A DNA stretch of 64,000 nt from Pseudomonas sp. SDI (GCF_003105155.1 NZ_QETK01000001.1:186001-250000); one strand, 5' to 3'; counted from the first letter of the stretch, positions 52,568 to 63,158 are shown. Numbers and translations: made by a program. The notes: generated by a model from the letters alone, not told the origin.

Positions 52568-54832
52568 ATGGAGTGGCTGGGGCTACATGTGCTCGCCGAT
52601 CTTCCGGCAACCGGGCAGACCGTCCTCGACTGCCGGCACAACCCGTACCTGGTGGTGCTGGCGTACCTGGTCGTCTGCACCGGCAGCTTCGCCACCCTGC
52701 ACATGCTCGAACGCGTCGCCAGCACCGAACAGCCGACCGCCCAGCGCCAATGGCGACTGCTCGGGACCTGCTGCCTGGCCGGCAGTATCTGGGCCATGCA
52801 CTACATCAGCATGCTGGCTTTCGAAGCCACCGTGGAGGTGCACTACGACGTCGCCCTCACCGCCACCTCGCTACTGCTGATGCTACTGGCCGCCTGGCTG
52901 GCCATGAACGTGCTCAGCCGGCCAACCTGGCAAACCCGCCACTATCTGCTCGGCGCCACCTATATCGGCCTGGGTATCGGCGCCATGCACTACACCGGCA
53001 TGGCGGCCATGCGTTCCAACGCCCTGCAGTACTATCGCCCCGAACTGCTGCTCGGTTCGGTGCTGATCGCTTTTGCGTCGAGCCTGGTGTCCTTGCTGCT
53101 GGCCAAACGCTTCCGCCACGGCCACGGCACCGTGCATCAATTGCTCAAGTACGGCGCCGCGCTGGTCATGGCCGGCGGCATCATCACCACCCATTTCACC
53201 GGCATGTGGGCACTGACCCTGGTCCTGCCCAACGGCGTGCCGCTACGCCTGCCGATGACCGACAACAGCCTGCAACTGAGCCTGAGCATCGCCTTCATCA
53301 CCCTGCTGATCAGCGCCAGCAGCATCAGCGCGGCCCTGGCCGACAAGAAGCTGCAAAGCAAAGAGCACGACCTGCGCCGGGTCAACATGCTGCTCAGCCA
53401 GCTCGACCAGGCCCGTGTGTCGCTGCAGCAGGCGGCGCATTACGACGCCCTGACCAACCTGATCAACCGCCGCGGCTTCAATCAGGTGTTCGCCGAGCGC
53501 CTGGCCGAACAGAGCAGCAACGAAGGCATGCTGGCGGTGATGTTTCTCGATATCGACCATTTCAAGCGGATCAACGACAGCCTTGGCCACGATGCCGGCG
53601 ACCAGTTGCTCAAGGTGATCGCCGGGCACATCAAGGCCGCCACGCGCCCGCAGGATGTGGTGGCGCGCTTTGGCGGCGATGAATTCTGCATCCTGATCAG
53701 CCTGCACAGCCGGGATGAGGCGCGCCACCTGGCGCAGCGGGTGATGCACAAGCTCAAGGAGCCAATCGACCTTGGCGGTCGGCGCATGGTGATGACCACC
53801 AGCATCGGCATCAGCGTGTTCCCCGACGACGGCAGCAGTTGCGACGAACTGCTGAAAAACGCCGACCTCGCGCTTTACCAATCCAAGGGCTGTGGGCGCA
53901 ATAACCTGAATTTCTTCAGCAGCAACCTGAAAACCCGCGCCACCCTTGAACTGCAACTGGAAGAGGAACTGCGCCTGGCCTTGCTCGAAGACTGCGGGCT
54001 GCGCCTGCACTACCAGCCGATCTTCGACCTGCACAGCGGCCAGGTGTCCAAACTCGAAGCACTGATTCGCTGGCAGCACCCGCAGCACGGCCTACTCAGC
54101 CCCGACCGGTTCATCGGCATCGCCGAGGTCAACGGGCTGATCGCCGACCTTGACCTGTGGGTGCTACGCCACGCCTGCCAGGACCTGGCCCTGCTCAACC
54201 GCCACGGTTTCTCCGACCTTCGGGTCACGGTGAACTGCTCGGCCTTGACCCTGGGCCGCGAAGAACTCGCCACGGAAGTCGAGCACGCACTCAGCGCCGC
54301 CGGCCTGCCGGCCTGGCGCCTGGAGCTGGAAGTGACCGAGAACGCCCTGATGGGCAATATCCACAGCACCATCAGCCTGCTCAAGCGCATCCGCGCTACC
54401 GGCGTGTCGCTGTCGATCGACGACTTCGGCACCGGCTATTCGTCGCTGGCCTACCTCAAGCGCCTGCCGCTGGACACCCTGAAGATCGACCGCTCGTTCA
54501 TCCAGGACATCCCGCGCTCAAGCCAGGACATGGAGATCGTCCAGGCCATCATGATCATGGCCCACACCCTGCACCTGAAGGTGATCACCGAGGGTGTGGA
54601 AACCGTCGAGCAATACGCTTTCCTCAGCGAGCACGGCTGCGATGCGATCCAGGGCTACCTGCTTAGCCGGCCAGTGCCACTGGGCGAGTTGCGCACTGTG
54701 CTCGCTGAGCTCAATCAGCGCGAGGAGCGCCTCATGGCGTACAGCGATACAGCTCAATCAGGGTCGCCGGATCTTTTTGCAGATGCCCCTGGCTACCGTG
54801 CAAGCGCATCAGCTGCGCCGCCAGGCCGCTGA
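52568..54832 (+). CDS. mucR: MHYT-GGDEF-EAL cyclic-di-GMP protein (MucR-like)
   Basis: A 754-aa inner-membrane protein. The N-terminal MHYT sensor has seven helices with the motifs AMHYISM, AMHYTGM and THFTGM that may bind a metal and sense a diatomic gas. A GGDEF domain follows (GGDEF at 369-373) with an intact RxxD inhibitory site (RPQD), then an EAL domain with Glu497 (KLEALIRW), DDFGTGYSSL and TEGVE. This architecture is that of P. aeruginosa MucR, which supports alginate production. The C-terminal 33 or so residues lie opposite the end of the next gene (101-nt overlap) and are Ala/Pro-rich. Confidence 0.9.
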   Translation: MEWLGLHVLADLPATGQTVLDCRHNPYLVVLAYLVVCTGSFATLHMLERVASTEQPTAQRQWRLLGTCCLAGSIWAMHYISMLAFEATVEVHYDVALTATSLLLMLLAAWLAMNVLSRPTWQTRHYLLGATYIGLGIGAMHYTGMAAMRSNALQYYRPELLLGSVLIAFASSLVSLLLAKRFRHGHGTVHQLLKYGAALVMAGGIITTHFTGMWALTLVLPNGVPLRLPMTDNSLQLSLSIAFITLLISASSISAALADKKLQSKEHDLRRVNMLLSQLDQARVSLQQAAHYDALTNLINRRGFNQVFAERLAEQSSNEGMLAVMFLDIDHFKRINDSLGHDAGDQLLKVIAGHIKAATRPQDVVARFGGDEFCILISLHSRDEARHLAQRVMHKLKEPIDLGGRRMVMTTSIGISVFPDDGSSCDELLKNADLALYQSKGCGRNNLNFFSSNLKTRATLELQLEEELRLALLEDCGLRLHYQPIFDLHSGQVSKLEALIRWQHPQHGLLSPDRFIGIAEVNGLIADLDLWVLRHACQDLALLNRHGFSDLRVTVNCSALTLGREELATEVEHALSAAGLPAWRLELEVTENALMGNIHSTISLLKRIRATGVSLSIDDFGTGYSSLAYLKRLPLDTLKIDRSFIQDIPRSSQDMEIVQAIMIMAHTLHLKVITEGVETVEQYAFLSEHGCDAIQGYLLSRPVPLGELRTVLAELNQREERLMAYSDTAQSGSPDLFADAPGYRASASAAPPGR

Positions 54833-55619
54833 TCGGCGTCGCCGAACCCTGCTCGCGAGAGAACTTCACCGCTGTATCGAGATCCTTCAACAGGGTGCGC
54901 ACATGCCACTTGATCGGCTCGAAACGGCTTTCGGCCATTTGCGGGGCCAGGATCTGCAGGGGTTTGGAGTCGGCAAAGCCGCCCGCCAGGGCTTCGGCGA
55001 TCAAACGCGCGTCGACCCCCGATTGCTCGGCCAACGCCACCACTTCGGCAATCACCAGCGCGTTGCAGGCCACGATCATCTGGTTGCAGGCCTTGGTCAC
55101 CTGCCCTGCGCCCACCGCGCCCATGTGGGTGACCCGTTGACCGAGGGTCAGCAGCACCGGGCGGACCCGTTCAAGGTCCGCAGCGTCACCGCCGACCATG
55201 ATCGCCAAGCTGCCGGCTTCGGCGCCCGGGGTGCCACCGGACACCGGCGTGTCGAGCCAGGCCATGCCGGTGCGTTCGGCCAGGGCGGCGGCCATTTCCC
55301 GGGTAGCGGTCGGCTCCAGGCTGGAAAAGTCCACCAGCAGCTGCCCGGCCCGCGCGCCCTCGACCACACCGCCGGGGCCGAACACCACCTCGCGCACCAC
55401 CTGGGTATCGGCCAGGCACAACATCACCACATCCGCCGCCGCGCACAGCTCGGCCGGGGTTGCCACCACCCGTGCACCGGCGGCGACCAGCGCCGCGCAT
55501 TTGTCCGGCGAGCGGTTCCACACGGTCAGCGGATAACCGGCCGCGAGCAAGCGGCGACACATCGGCAGGCCCATCAGACCGATACCGGCAAACCCAAGGG
55601 AAGGCAGTGCAGTACTCAT
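54732..55619 (-). CDS. NAD(P)-dependent oxidoreductase, 3-hydroxyisobutyrate dehydrogenase family
   Basis: A 295-aa beta-hydroxyacid dehydrogenase. The N-terminal Rossmann motif GFAGIGLMGLPM, the substrate-binding DTPVSGGTPGAEAGSL and the catalytic Lys region GAGQVTKACNQM are present. It could be 3-hydroxyisobutyrate, tartronate semialdehyde or glyoxylate reductase; there is no operon partner to decide. The 3' end overlaps the mucR-like gene by 101 nt on the other strand. Start ATG at 55619. Confidence 0.88.
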   Translation of the reverse strand: MSTALPSLGFAGIGLMGLPMCRRLLAAGYPLTVWNRSPDKCAALVAAGARVVATPAELCAAADVVMLCLADTQVVREVVFGPGGVVEGARAGQLLVDFSSLEPTATREMAAALAERTGMAWLDTPVSGGTPGAEAGSLAIMVGGDAADLERVRPVLLTLGQRVTHMGAVGAGQVTKACNQMIVACNALVIAEVVALAEQSGVDARLIAEALAGGFADSKPLQILAPQMAESRFEPIKWHVRTLLKDLDTAVKFSREQGSATPISGLAAQLMRLHGSQGHLQKDPATLIELYRCTP

Positions 55620-55819
55620 TCAACGCTCCAGGCAAATTAAAGAAGTTCAAGAATTGGACGATTCAGTCTAAGACGTGACAGGAAAACCCCTAGAGGGTTA
55701 TCGGGCAAGACCCTATCGCTCACGCCAAACGCGCACTGCTAAAGTCGCGAAACTTATCCCGTGATGGCTCGATGATATCTGCCTTGTACAGGCCATCCAC
55801 CCCAGGCAAATGGCGAAAA

Positions 55820-57994
55820 ATGACCTCCAAGAACACTTCTGCCAACGCGGTTTCCGAGCTGACCCCGTCCGCCACCGTGACCGGGCCTCGAGAATACTAC
55901 AGCCCTCGTTCGCTCACCCCGCAGCAGTACCTGTACTTTACCGAGTCGGACATCCAGCGCATCCTCGATAACCTCGACGGCCTGCGCGACCTGGTGTTCC
56001 CGCCCAGCGTGCATGTCGAAGACGACACTCAACTGCGCCTGGACCAGCAGTTCCCCTCGGTGTGCCTGATCGGCCTGGGTCGTTGTGGTTCGAACATCGC
56101 CCTGGATGTCGCCGAGCTGGTGTACAACGCGCGGACCTTCTACCTGAACGAGTTCAACAACGAAGACCGGGTCGGCAACGACCCGAGCTACAGCCCGGCC
56201 CGCTGGATTCGCAACAACCTGCGCCTGGTCCAGAACAAGGGCGCCAAGCCGGTGTTCCTGGTCGAGCCGCTGGTGATGCTGGGCGACCTGGACAAGGACA
56301 TTGCCGGGCGGATCCGCTTCTCGCGCAAGGGCGAAAAGAGCGGCTTTTTGCGCGACTACAGCAAGATGAAAATCATGGACCTCTCCGAGGTGCATGCCGG
56401 GGGGGCGGGTAACGCGCCGATTCTCGGCCAGTACCTGGCCAAGATCATCCTGAACAAGGAAACCCAGCGTTTCTCCAGCGCCGACTGGAAGCTGATCCAC
56501 TCGTACCTGATCGACTCGTGCGGGATCAAGGCCAACCAGTCGCGCCTGTATTTCTACATCTTCAGCGCTGGCGGCGGTACCGGCTCGGGCATGGCCTCGG
56601 AGTTCGGCCTGGCTCAGCAGTACTCGTACATGAACAAGACCTTCGACACCAAGCCGGCCGACGAGAACGACGGCAAGAGCGGGCACTCGTTCGTTTTCGA
56701 GCCGATCTTCACCAGCGGCATCTGCGTGCTGCCGAACATCTCCGACCACCGCAGCGAGATGTCCGAGGCGCTGCACATCAACGCTGGGCGACTGCTCTGC
56801 AAATACCTGTCCGAAGAATGGGACTTCTCCTATAACTTCGACAATGAAGACAGCAGCGAAGCCAGCGTGATGGGGCGGATTCGCCCGTGGAACGCGATGA
56901 TGCTGATCTCCAACGACATCATGCGCTATGCCGAAGAGAACGACGACGGCAACATCCAGAACATCGACGTGAACGCGATGGAGAAGCATGCGAACCAGTA
57001 CATCTCGCAGCAGATCTTCAACATCCTCACGGCCCAGGCGGTGACCACCGACTACGACCAGAACTACTTCCGCCGTGCCGGCATCGATATCGGCGAAACC
57101 ATTCGCCTGGACGCCAATGACCTGTTCATGAGCCTGGCCGGGCCGGTGGCGATCGCCTACGCCGAGTCGGTGGTGCCAGAACAGCCGCACCCAAGCTCCG
57201 ACAAGTTCAAGGTGTTCGAGAAAGAGCAGCCTCGGCTGAACATCGACGACCTGTTCTTCCGCTCGATCGACCTGCCGCACTTCAACAAGGTGACCCAGGC
57301 CATCGAGGGCATCAGCCTGCTGCCGATCGAGTCCAAGCGTTATCGTGCGGCGCTGGAGCAGTACAAGGCGTCCGGCTATGACGCGGCGGCGCTGCATGAC
57401 CTGCACTTCTTCAAGAACTGCTCGTCGGTGGTGTCGATCGTTTCGCTGCCCAAGGACTACAAACTGTCCTACATGGACCTGAACCGCCTCAAGACCCACC
57501 TCAACAGCCTGTTCCCGAACACCACGCTCAAGCGCTATGCGCTGGTGATCGGCGCCTCGGCGAACCTGTCGCTGACCACCTTGATCGCCAAGAGCCCGTG
57601 CCTGTCGGACGACTTCCTGACACTGATCGTGGCCTTCATCAAGCGTTGCTTTGCGCGTGCGCCGTATCGCTTCGACGATACCCTGGACAACGCGATCCTC
57701 GACTTCATCACCAGTGAGGCATTCGAGGAAGAGCGGATCGACGACCTGCTCAACGAGTTCGAGAACCCGGCGAAGATCCTCGACACCAACTGGTATGCGA
57801 TCAAGCCGATGTACGAGAAAAAGTACCGCGAGCTGATCAACGACAAGAGCAAGTTCGTCTCGATCAACGATATCCGCCTGTCGCGCGAGTGCGTGAAGAA
57901 GGCGGTGAAGTACCTGCGCGAGATCTACCGTCACCGCATCGGCAAGACGCGGGTGATCTCGCTGAACAGCCATACCGGGAAAGTGGATTACTAA
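55820..57994 (+). CDS. Divergent tubulin/FtsZ-superfamily GTPase-like protein
   Basis: A 724-aa soluble protein. Nucleotide-pocket loops of the tubulin/FtsZ fold are recognisable in order: T1-like IGLGRCGSNIALDV (84-97), T3-like HAGGAGNAPILGQY (192-205; compare GxGAGxxPxxG of FtsZ), and the T4 tubulin signature SAGGGTGSGMAS (249-260). A T7-like LNIDDLF (473-479) could provide the catalytic Asp, though the second acidic residue of NxDxxD is Phe. The C-terminal 240 residues are mixed alpha/beta and charged. It fits the large bacterial tubulin-like families distinct from FtsZ. The ATG at 55820 gives the family-like N-terminus; 55772 is an alternative. The function is unknown; polymer formation is not shown. 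Confidence 0.75.
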   Translation: MTSKNTSANAVSELTPSATVTGPREYYSPRSLTPQQYLYFTESDIQRILDNLDGLRDLVFPPSVHVEDDTQLRLDQQFPSVCLIGLGRCGSNIALDVAELVYNARTFYLNEFNNEDRVGNDPSYSPARWIRNNLRLVQNKGAKPVFLVEPLVMLGDLDKDIAGRIRFSRKGEKSGFLRDYSKMKIMDLSEVHAGGAGNAPILGQYLAKIILNKETQRFSSADWKLIHSYLIDSCGIKANQSRLYFYIFSAGGGTGSGMASEFGLAQQYSYMNKTFDTKPADENDGKSGHSFVFEPIFTSGICVLPNISDHRSEMSEALHINAGRLLCKYLSEEWDFSYNFDNEDSSEASVMGRIRPWNAMMLISNDIMRYAEENDDGNIQNIDVNAMEKHANQYISQQIFNILTAQAVTTDYDQNYFRRAGIDIGETIRLDANDLFMSLAGPVAIAYAESVVPEQPHPSSDKFKVFEKEQPRLNIDDLFFRSIDLPHFNKVTQAIEGISLLPIESKRYRAALEQYKASGYDAAALHDLHFFKNCSSVVSIVSLPKDYKLSYMDLNRLKTHLNSLFPNTTLKRYALVIGASANLSLTTLIAKSPCLSDDFLTLIVAFIKRCFARAPYRFDDTLDNAILDFITSEAFEEERIDDLLNEFENPAKILDTNWYAIKPMYEKKYRELINDKSKFVSINDIRLSRECVKKAVKYLREIYRHRIGKTRVISLNSHTGKVDY

Positions 57995-58011
57995 AGACCC
58001 CGCTGCAACCT

Positions 58012-58078
58012 ATCGCGGGACAAGCCCGCTCCCACAGGGTTTATAGCAATGCCTCTGGGAGCGGGCTCGTCCCGCGAT
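58012..58078. repeat. REP pair (BIME) with 23-nt near-perfect arms
   Basis: The left arm (58012-58034, atcgcgggacaagcccgctc...) and right arm (58056-58078, complement) flank 21 nt. It is one of the cleanest REP pairs in the window and sits between the tubulin-like gene and the convergent DUF2288 gene. Confidence 0.8.
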
Positions 58079-58175
58079 TGCGATCTCAACGACTGTTACT
58101 TTTCCAGCCCCACTGTTACCAACAACCACCCCGCCTGATCGCTCCTGCGCACCAAAAGCAGAGGGCTGTTCGTTT

Positions 58176-58198
58176 TCGCGCACCAAATCAGTGCGCGA
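58176..58198. terminator. Hairpin just past the DUF2288 stop
   Basis: tcgcgcac-caaatca-gtgcgcga, an 8-bp perfect stem. Neither strand has a T-run directly after it, so termination is uncertain; it may protect the 3' end. Confidence 0.35.
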
Positions 58199-58504
58199 TC
58201 AGGCAGCTTTCTTTTCCTGAATCACGATGAACGGCGAAACCACCACCGCCCAGATCTGCGGATCGCGCGTCTGAAGGTCTAGCGCCTGCTCTGCGCTGAG
58301 CGGACCAACCGTGCCGGCATTACGCCACACCGCGAAGGTTTCGCTACGGTTTTCGGCCATTGCCTGCGCCACCTCGATCAGGTCCAGGCTCGGCTCGACC
58401 CAAATCAGGTCACCCTTGGCCCAAAAACGCTCCAGCGCTTTCCACTCGATTACTGCCGTCTCGCCGAGCAATTTGGCATAGAGGGTGCTTGGTTGATCAG
58501 TCAT
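58199..58504 (-). CDS. DUF2288 family protein
   Basis: A 101-aa protein matching DUF2288 (TLYAKLLGETAVIEWKALERFW at the start, LIWVEPSLDLIEVAQAMAEN in the middle, WAVVVSPFIVIQEKK at the end). It is probably cytoplasmic; the function is unknown. The start ATG at 58504 gives the family N-terminus. The next gene (braC) is divergent. Confidence 0.88.
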   Translation of the reverse strand: MTDQPSTLYAKLLGETAVIEWKALERFWAKGDLIWVEPSLDLIEVAQAMAENRSETFAVWRNAGTVGPLSAEQALDLQTRDPQIWAVVVSPFIVIQEKKAA

Positions 58505-58863
58505 GGGTTCCTACCAGAAATAATTCGACCACTGAAAGGTCGGTATTTTTGCAGAAAAACCCAGTTTCAAATAAGTAATTGATCGACAAGGCACGAAAGG
58601 CACAGCGTAGCCGCGCAATAGCGGCATTTTAATGGCGCCTTTCTGTATCTTTATGTCGATTAGGCGACACCCCTGGATTTTGCCCCGACAGGCCCGCTTT
58701 TCAAGCGATCAAGCGGCGCTCTACACTGTACCGGTACAGTTGCCGGGGCACTTTTCGGGACAGCGGGGCTTGCGTTACGGCGTGGCCGTAGCGATGCTGC
58801 CGATCCGGTCCTGTGCCCTGGCCGCCAGGACTATAAAAATTACAACAGAATGAGTGGAGCACT
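58505..58863. other. Long upstream region of braC
   Basis: 359 nt without a coding frame. It contains a 16-bp perfect palindrome at 58725-58740 and an A-rich stretch just before the braC ribosome binding site (tgga, 58851-58856). The rest shows no clear structure. Confidence 0.6.
58725..58740. promoter_or_regulatory. Candidate operator: 16-bp perfect palindrome
   Basis: actgtaccggtacagt is a perfect palindrome about 125 bp upstream of braC, overlapping a possible -10 hexamer tacact (58722-58727). Spacing ctg-N8-cag is not that of a LexA box. The regulator is unknown. Confidence 0.45.
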
Positions 58864-59991
58864 ATGAGTAAGGCTACGAAGCAGATTTCCAAACTGTTCG
58901 CCGCAATGGTTCTGGCCGGGGTTGCCAGCCATTCGTTTGCAGCCGATACCATCAAGATCGGCATTGCCGGCCCGAAAACCGGCCCGGTCACTCAGTACGG
59001 CGACATGCAGTTCATCGGTGCCAAACAGGCCATCAAAGACATCAACGCCAAAGGCGGCGTCGACGGCAAGATGCTCGAGGCCAAGGAATACGATGACGCC
59101 TGCGACCCTAAACAGGCCGTGGCAGTCGCCAACAAAGTGGTCAACGATGGCGTTAAATACGTGATCGGCCACCTGTGCTCCAGCTCCACCCAACCTGCCT
59201 CCGACATCTATGAAGACGAAGGCGTGATCATGATTACCCCGGCGGCCACCAGCCCGGAAATCACCGCCCGTGGTTACAAGCTGATCTTCCGCACCATCGG
59301 CCTGGACAGCGCTCAGGGCCCGGCAGCGGGTAACTACATCGCCGACCACGTCAAACCGAAAGTGGTTGCCGTGCTGCACGACAAGCAGCAATACGGTGAA
59401 GGTATCGCCACCGCGGTCAAGCAGACCCTGGAAGGCAAAGGCACCAAGGTTGCCGTGTTCGAAGGCTTGAACGCCGGTGACAAGGACTTCTCCTCGATCA
59501 TCCAGAAGCTCAAGCAGAACAACGTCGACTTCGTCTACTACGGCGGCTACCACCCAGAGCTGGGCCTGATCCTGCGCCAGGCTCAGGAAAAAGGCCTGAA
59601 AGCCAAGTTCATGGGCCCAGAAGGCGTCGGCAACGACTCCATCTCGCAGATCGCCCAGAACGCTTCCGAAGGCCTGCTGGTCACCCTGCCGAAGTCGTTC
59701 GACGCCGAGCCTGCGAACAAGGCTATCGTTGACGCGATCAAGGCCGACGGCAAAGACCCAAGCGGTCCGTTCGTGTTCCCGGCCTACTCGGCTGTCGAAC
59801 TGATCGCCCAGGGCATCAAGGCTGCCAAGTCCGAAGACACCGACAAGGTCGCCGCCGCGATCCACGCCGGCACCTTCAAGACCCCGACTGGCGACCTGTC
59901 GTACGACAAGAACGGCGACCTGAAAGACTTCAAGTTCGTCGTCTACGAATGGCATTTCGGCAAACCTAAAACCGAAGTTTCCCCTCAGTAA
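58864..59991 (+). CDS. braC: Branched-chain amino acid ABC transporter substrate-binding protein BraC
   Basis: A 375-aa periplasmic binding protein for Leu, Ile, Val and related amino acids. The signal peptide ends ASHSFA-AD. The mature N-terminus (TIKIGIAGPKTGPVTQYGDMQFIGAKQA) and the conserved GHLCSSSTQPASDIYEDEG ligand-binding segment are typical of LivJ/LivK/BraC. It is the first gene of braCDEFG. A terminator-like hairpin directly after it (60013-60044) probably makes the binding protein more abundant than the membrane subunits. Confidence 0.95.
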   Translation: MSKATKQISKLFAAMVLAGVASHSFAADTIKIGIAGPKTGPVTQYGDMQFIGAKQAIKDINAKGGVDGKMLEAKEYDDACDPKQAVAVANKVVNDGVKYVIGHLCSSSTQPASDIYEDEGVIMITPAATSPEITARGYKLIFRTIGLDSAQGPAAGNYIADHVKPKVVAVLHDKQQYGEGIATAVKQTLEGKGTKVAVFEGLNAGDKDFSSIIQKLKQNNVDFVYYGGYHPELGLILRQAQEKGLKAKFMGPEGVGNDSISQIAQNASEGLLVTLPKSFDAEPANKAIVDAIKADGKDPSGPFVFPAYSAVELIAQGIKAAKSEDTDKVAAAIHAGTFKTPTGDLSYDKNGDLKDFKFVVYEWHFGKPKTEVSPQ

Positions 59992-60012
59992 TCCCGTCTG
60001 ACTCATGACCAG

Positions 60013-60044
60013 AAGCCCACTGTGCGAGCAGTGGGCTTTGTTTT
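60013..60044 (+). terminator. Intercistronic terminator/attenuator after braC
   Basis: A 10-bp perfect stem (aagcccactg and its complement) with a 6-nt loop, followed by tgtttt. It lies in the 226-nt gap between braC and braD, so partial readthrough is expected. Confidence 0.75.
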
Positions 60045-60217
60045 ACGAGGTTCATGGGCCCGATTCCCGCGATCCGGGAGCGGGTTCACCTGAAAATCTT
60101 AAAACCGTCACCAGCGGTTCTCTGGCAGCGCACGCGTCGAAGTGGCTCAAGACCACACGGCCGGGCCGGGCTCACCCCCACCAGTGAAATGCGTATCAGG
60201 TTTTTAGGAGCGCTGTA

Positions 60218-61137
<920 letters not shown>

Positions 61138-61141
<4 letters not shown>

Positions 61142-62394
61142 ACAGACATCTCAAATCGGCGTTTTTCAGCGCCTTGCTGGTGTGGGCCGTGGCCTTCCCG
61201 GTGCTGGGCCTGAAGCTCAGCATTGTCGGTATCAACCTTGAAGTGCATGGCCAGGGCCCGCTGACCCTGACCGTGATTGCCGTGTGTTCGGTGCTGATGT
61301 TCCTGCGTGTGCTGTTCGACAAGCAGTGGAGCGCCATGATGAAGTCCGGGCCGAAAGGCTCGCTGGTATCGCCCAAGGTCAGTAACTTCCTGACCCTGCC
61401 GCGCACCCAGCGCTACATCATCCTCGGCCTGATCGCCGTAGCCCTGATCTGGCCGTTCTTCGGCTCGCGGGGCGCCGTCGACATCGCCACCCTGATCCTG
61501 ATCTACGTACTGCTCGGGCTGGGCCTGAACATCGTGGTCGGTCTGGCCGGCCTGCTCGACCTCGGTTACGTCGGCTTCTATGCCGTCGGCGCCTACAGCT
61601 ACGCGCTGCTGTCGCACTACTTCGGCCTGAGCTTCTGGATCTGCCTGCCGATTGCCGGCCTGATGGCGGCCACCTTCGGCTTCCTGCTCGGCTTCCCGGT
61701 ATTGCGTCTGCGCGGCGACTACCTGGCGATCGTGACCCTCGGCTTCGGCGAGATCATCCGCCTGTTCCTGCGTAACCTCACCGACCTCACCGGCGGCCCG
61801 AACGGTATCAGCAACATCCCGAAACCGAGCTTCTTCGGCCTGACCTTCGAGCGTACCGCCAGTGAAGGCATGCAGACCTTCCACGAGTTCTTCGGGCTGC
61901 AGTACAACTCGGTGAACAAGGTGGTGTTCCTCTACCTGGTCGCGCTGTTGCTGGCACTGCTGGCGCTGTTCGTCATCAACCGCCTGCTGCGCATGCCGAT
62001 CGGGCGTGCCTGGGAAGCGCTGCGTGAAGACGAAATCGCCTGCCGGGCACTGGGCCTGAACCCGACCGTGATCAAGCTGTCGGCCTTCACCCTGGGCGCC
62101 TGCTTCGCCGGTTTCGCCGGTAGCTTCTTTGCCGCACGGCAAGGCCTGGTGACCCCGGAATCGTTCACCTTCATCGAATCGGCGATCATCCTCGCCATCG
62201 TCGTGCTTGGCGGCATGGGCTCGCAACTGGGGGTGATCCTCGCGGCCATCGTGATGATCCTGTTGCCAGAGCTGATGCGCGAATTCAGCGAGTACCGCAT
62301 GCTGATGTTCGGCGCACTGATGGTGCTGATGATGATCTGGCGTCCGCAAGGCTTGCTGCCTATGCAACGTCCTCATATGGAGCTGCGTCGATGA
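61138..62394 (+). CDS. braE: Branched-chain amino acid ABC transporter permease BraE (LivM)
   Basis: A 418-aa permease of the LivM family, with the extended N-terminal region common in LivM. The core contains [25 protein letters not shown] and the EAA-like loop ([22 protein letters not shown]). It overlaps braD and braF by 4 nt each, showing tight coupling. Confidence 0.95.
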
Positions 62395-63158
62395 GCCGCG
62401 AAATTCTGCAAGTCAGCGGCCTGAGCATGCGCTTCGGCGGCCTGTTGGCGGTCAACGGCGTGGCCCTGTCCGTCAAGGAAAAACAAGTGGTGGCACTGAT
62501 CGGCCCGAACGGCGCCGGCAAGACCACCGTGTTCAACTGCCTGACCGGTTTCTACAAGCCGAGCGGCGGCAGCATCCTCCTCGACGGCCAGCCGATCCAG
62601 GGCCTGGCCGGCCATGAGATCGCCCGCAAGGGCGTGGTGCGGACCTTCCAGAACGTGCGCCTGTTCAAGGAAATGACCGCGCTGGAAAACCTGCTGATCG
62701 CTCAGCATCGCCACTTGAACACCAACTTCTTCGCGGGCCTGTTCAAGACCCCAAGCTTCCGCCGCAGCGAACGCGAGGCCATGGACTACGCGCAGTTCTG
62801 GCTGGACAAGGTCAACCTGACCGAATTCGCCAACCGCACTGCCGGAACCTTGGCCTACGGTCAGCAACGTCGCCTGGAAATCGCCCGCTGCATGATGACC
62901 CGCCCGCGGATCCTCATGCTCGACGAACCAGCGGCAGGCCTCAACCCGAAGGAAACCGAAGACCTCAAGGCGCTGATCAGCCTGCTGCGCGAGGAACACA
63001 ACGTCACCGTGCTGCTGATCGAGCACGACATGAAACTGGTCATGAGTATTTCCGACCATATCGTGGTGATCAACCAGGGCACCCCGCTGGCCGACGGTAC
63101 CCCGGAGCAGATCCGTGACAACCCTGAAGTGATCAAAGCCTACCTGGGGGAAGCGTAA
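62391..63158 (+). CDS. braF: Branched-chain amino acid ABC transporter ATP-binding protein BraF (LivG)
   Basis: A 255-aa ATPase. Walker [13 protein letters not shown], signature [13 protein letters not shown] (the Tyr/Gly variant typical of LivG), Walker [13 protein letters not shown] and switch His (IEHDMKLVM) are complete. It works as a heterodimer with BraG. Confidence 0.95.
   Translation: MSREILQVSGLSMRFGGLLAVNGVALSVKEKQVVALIGPNGAGKTTVFNCLTGFYKPSGGSILLDGQPIQGLAGHEIARKGVVRTFQNVRLFKEMTALENLLIAQHRHLNTNFFAGLFKTPSFRRSEREAMDYAQFWLDKVNLTEFANRTAGTLAYGQQRRLEIARCMMTRPRILMLDEPAAGLNPKETEDLKALISLLREEHNVTVLLIEHDMKLVMSISDHIVVINQGTPLADGTPEQIRDNPEVIKAYLGEA

Noticed and set aside
55754..57973. Long minus-strand open frame opposite the tubulin-like gene
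   Set aside because: Composition is Val/Asp/His/Gln-rich as expected from antisense of a real gene, and the plus strand has clear motifs.
58725..58740. LexA (SOS) box
   Set aside because: The spacing between ctg and cag is 8 nt, while LexA sites need 10.
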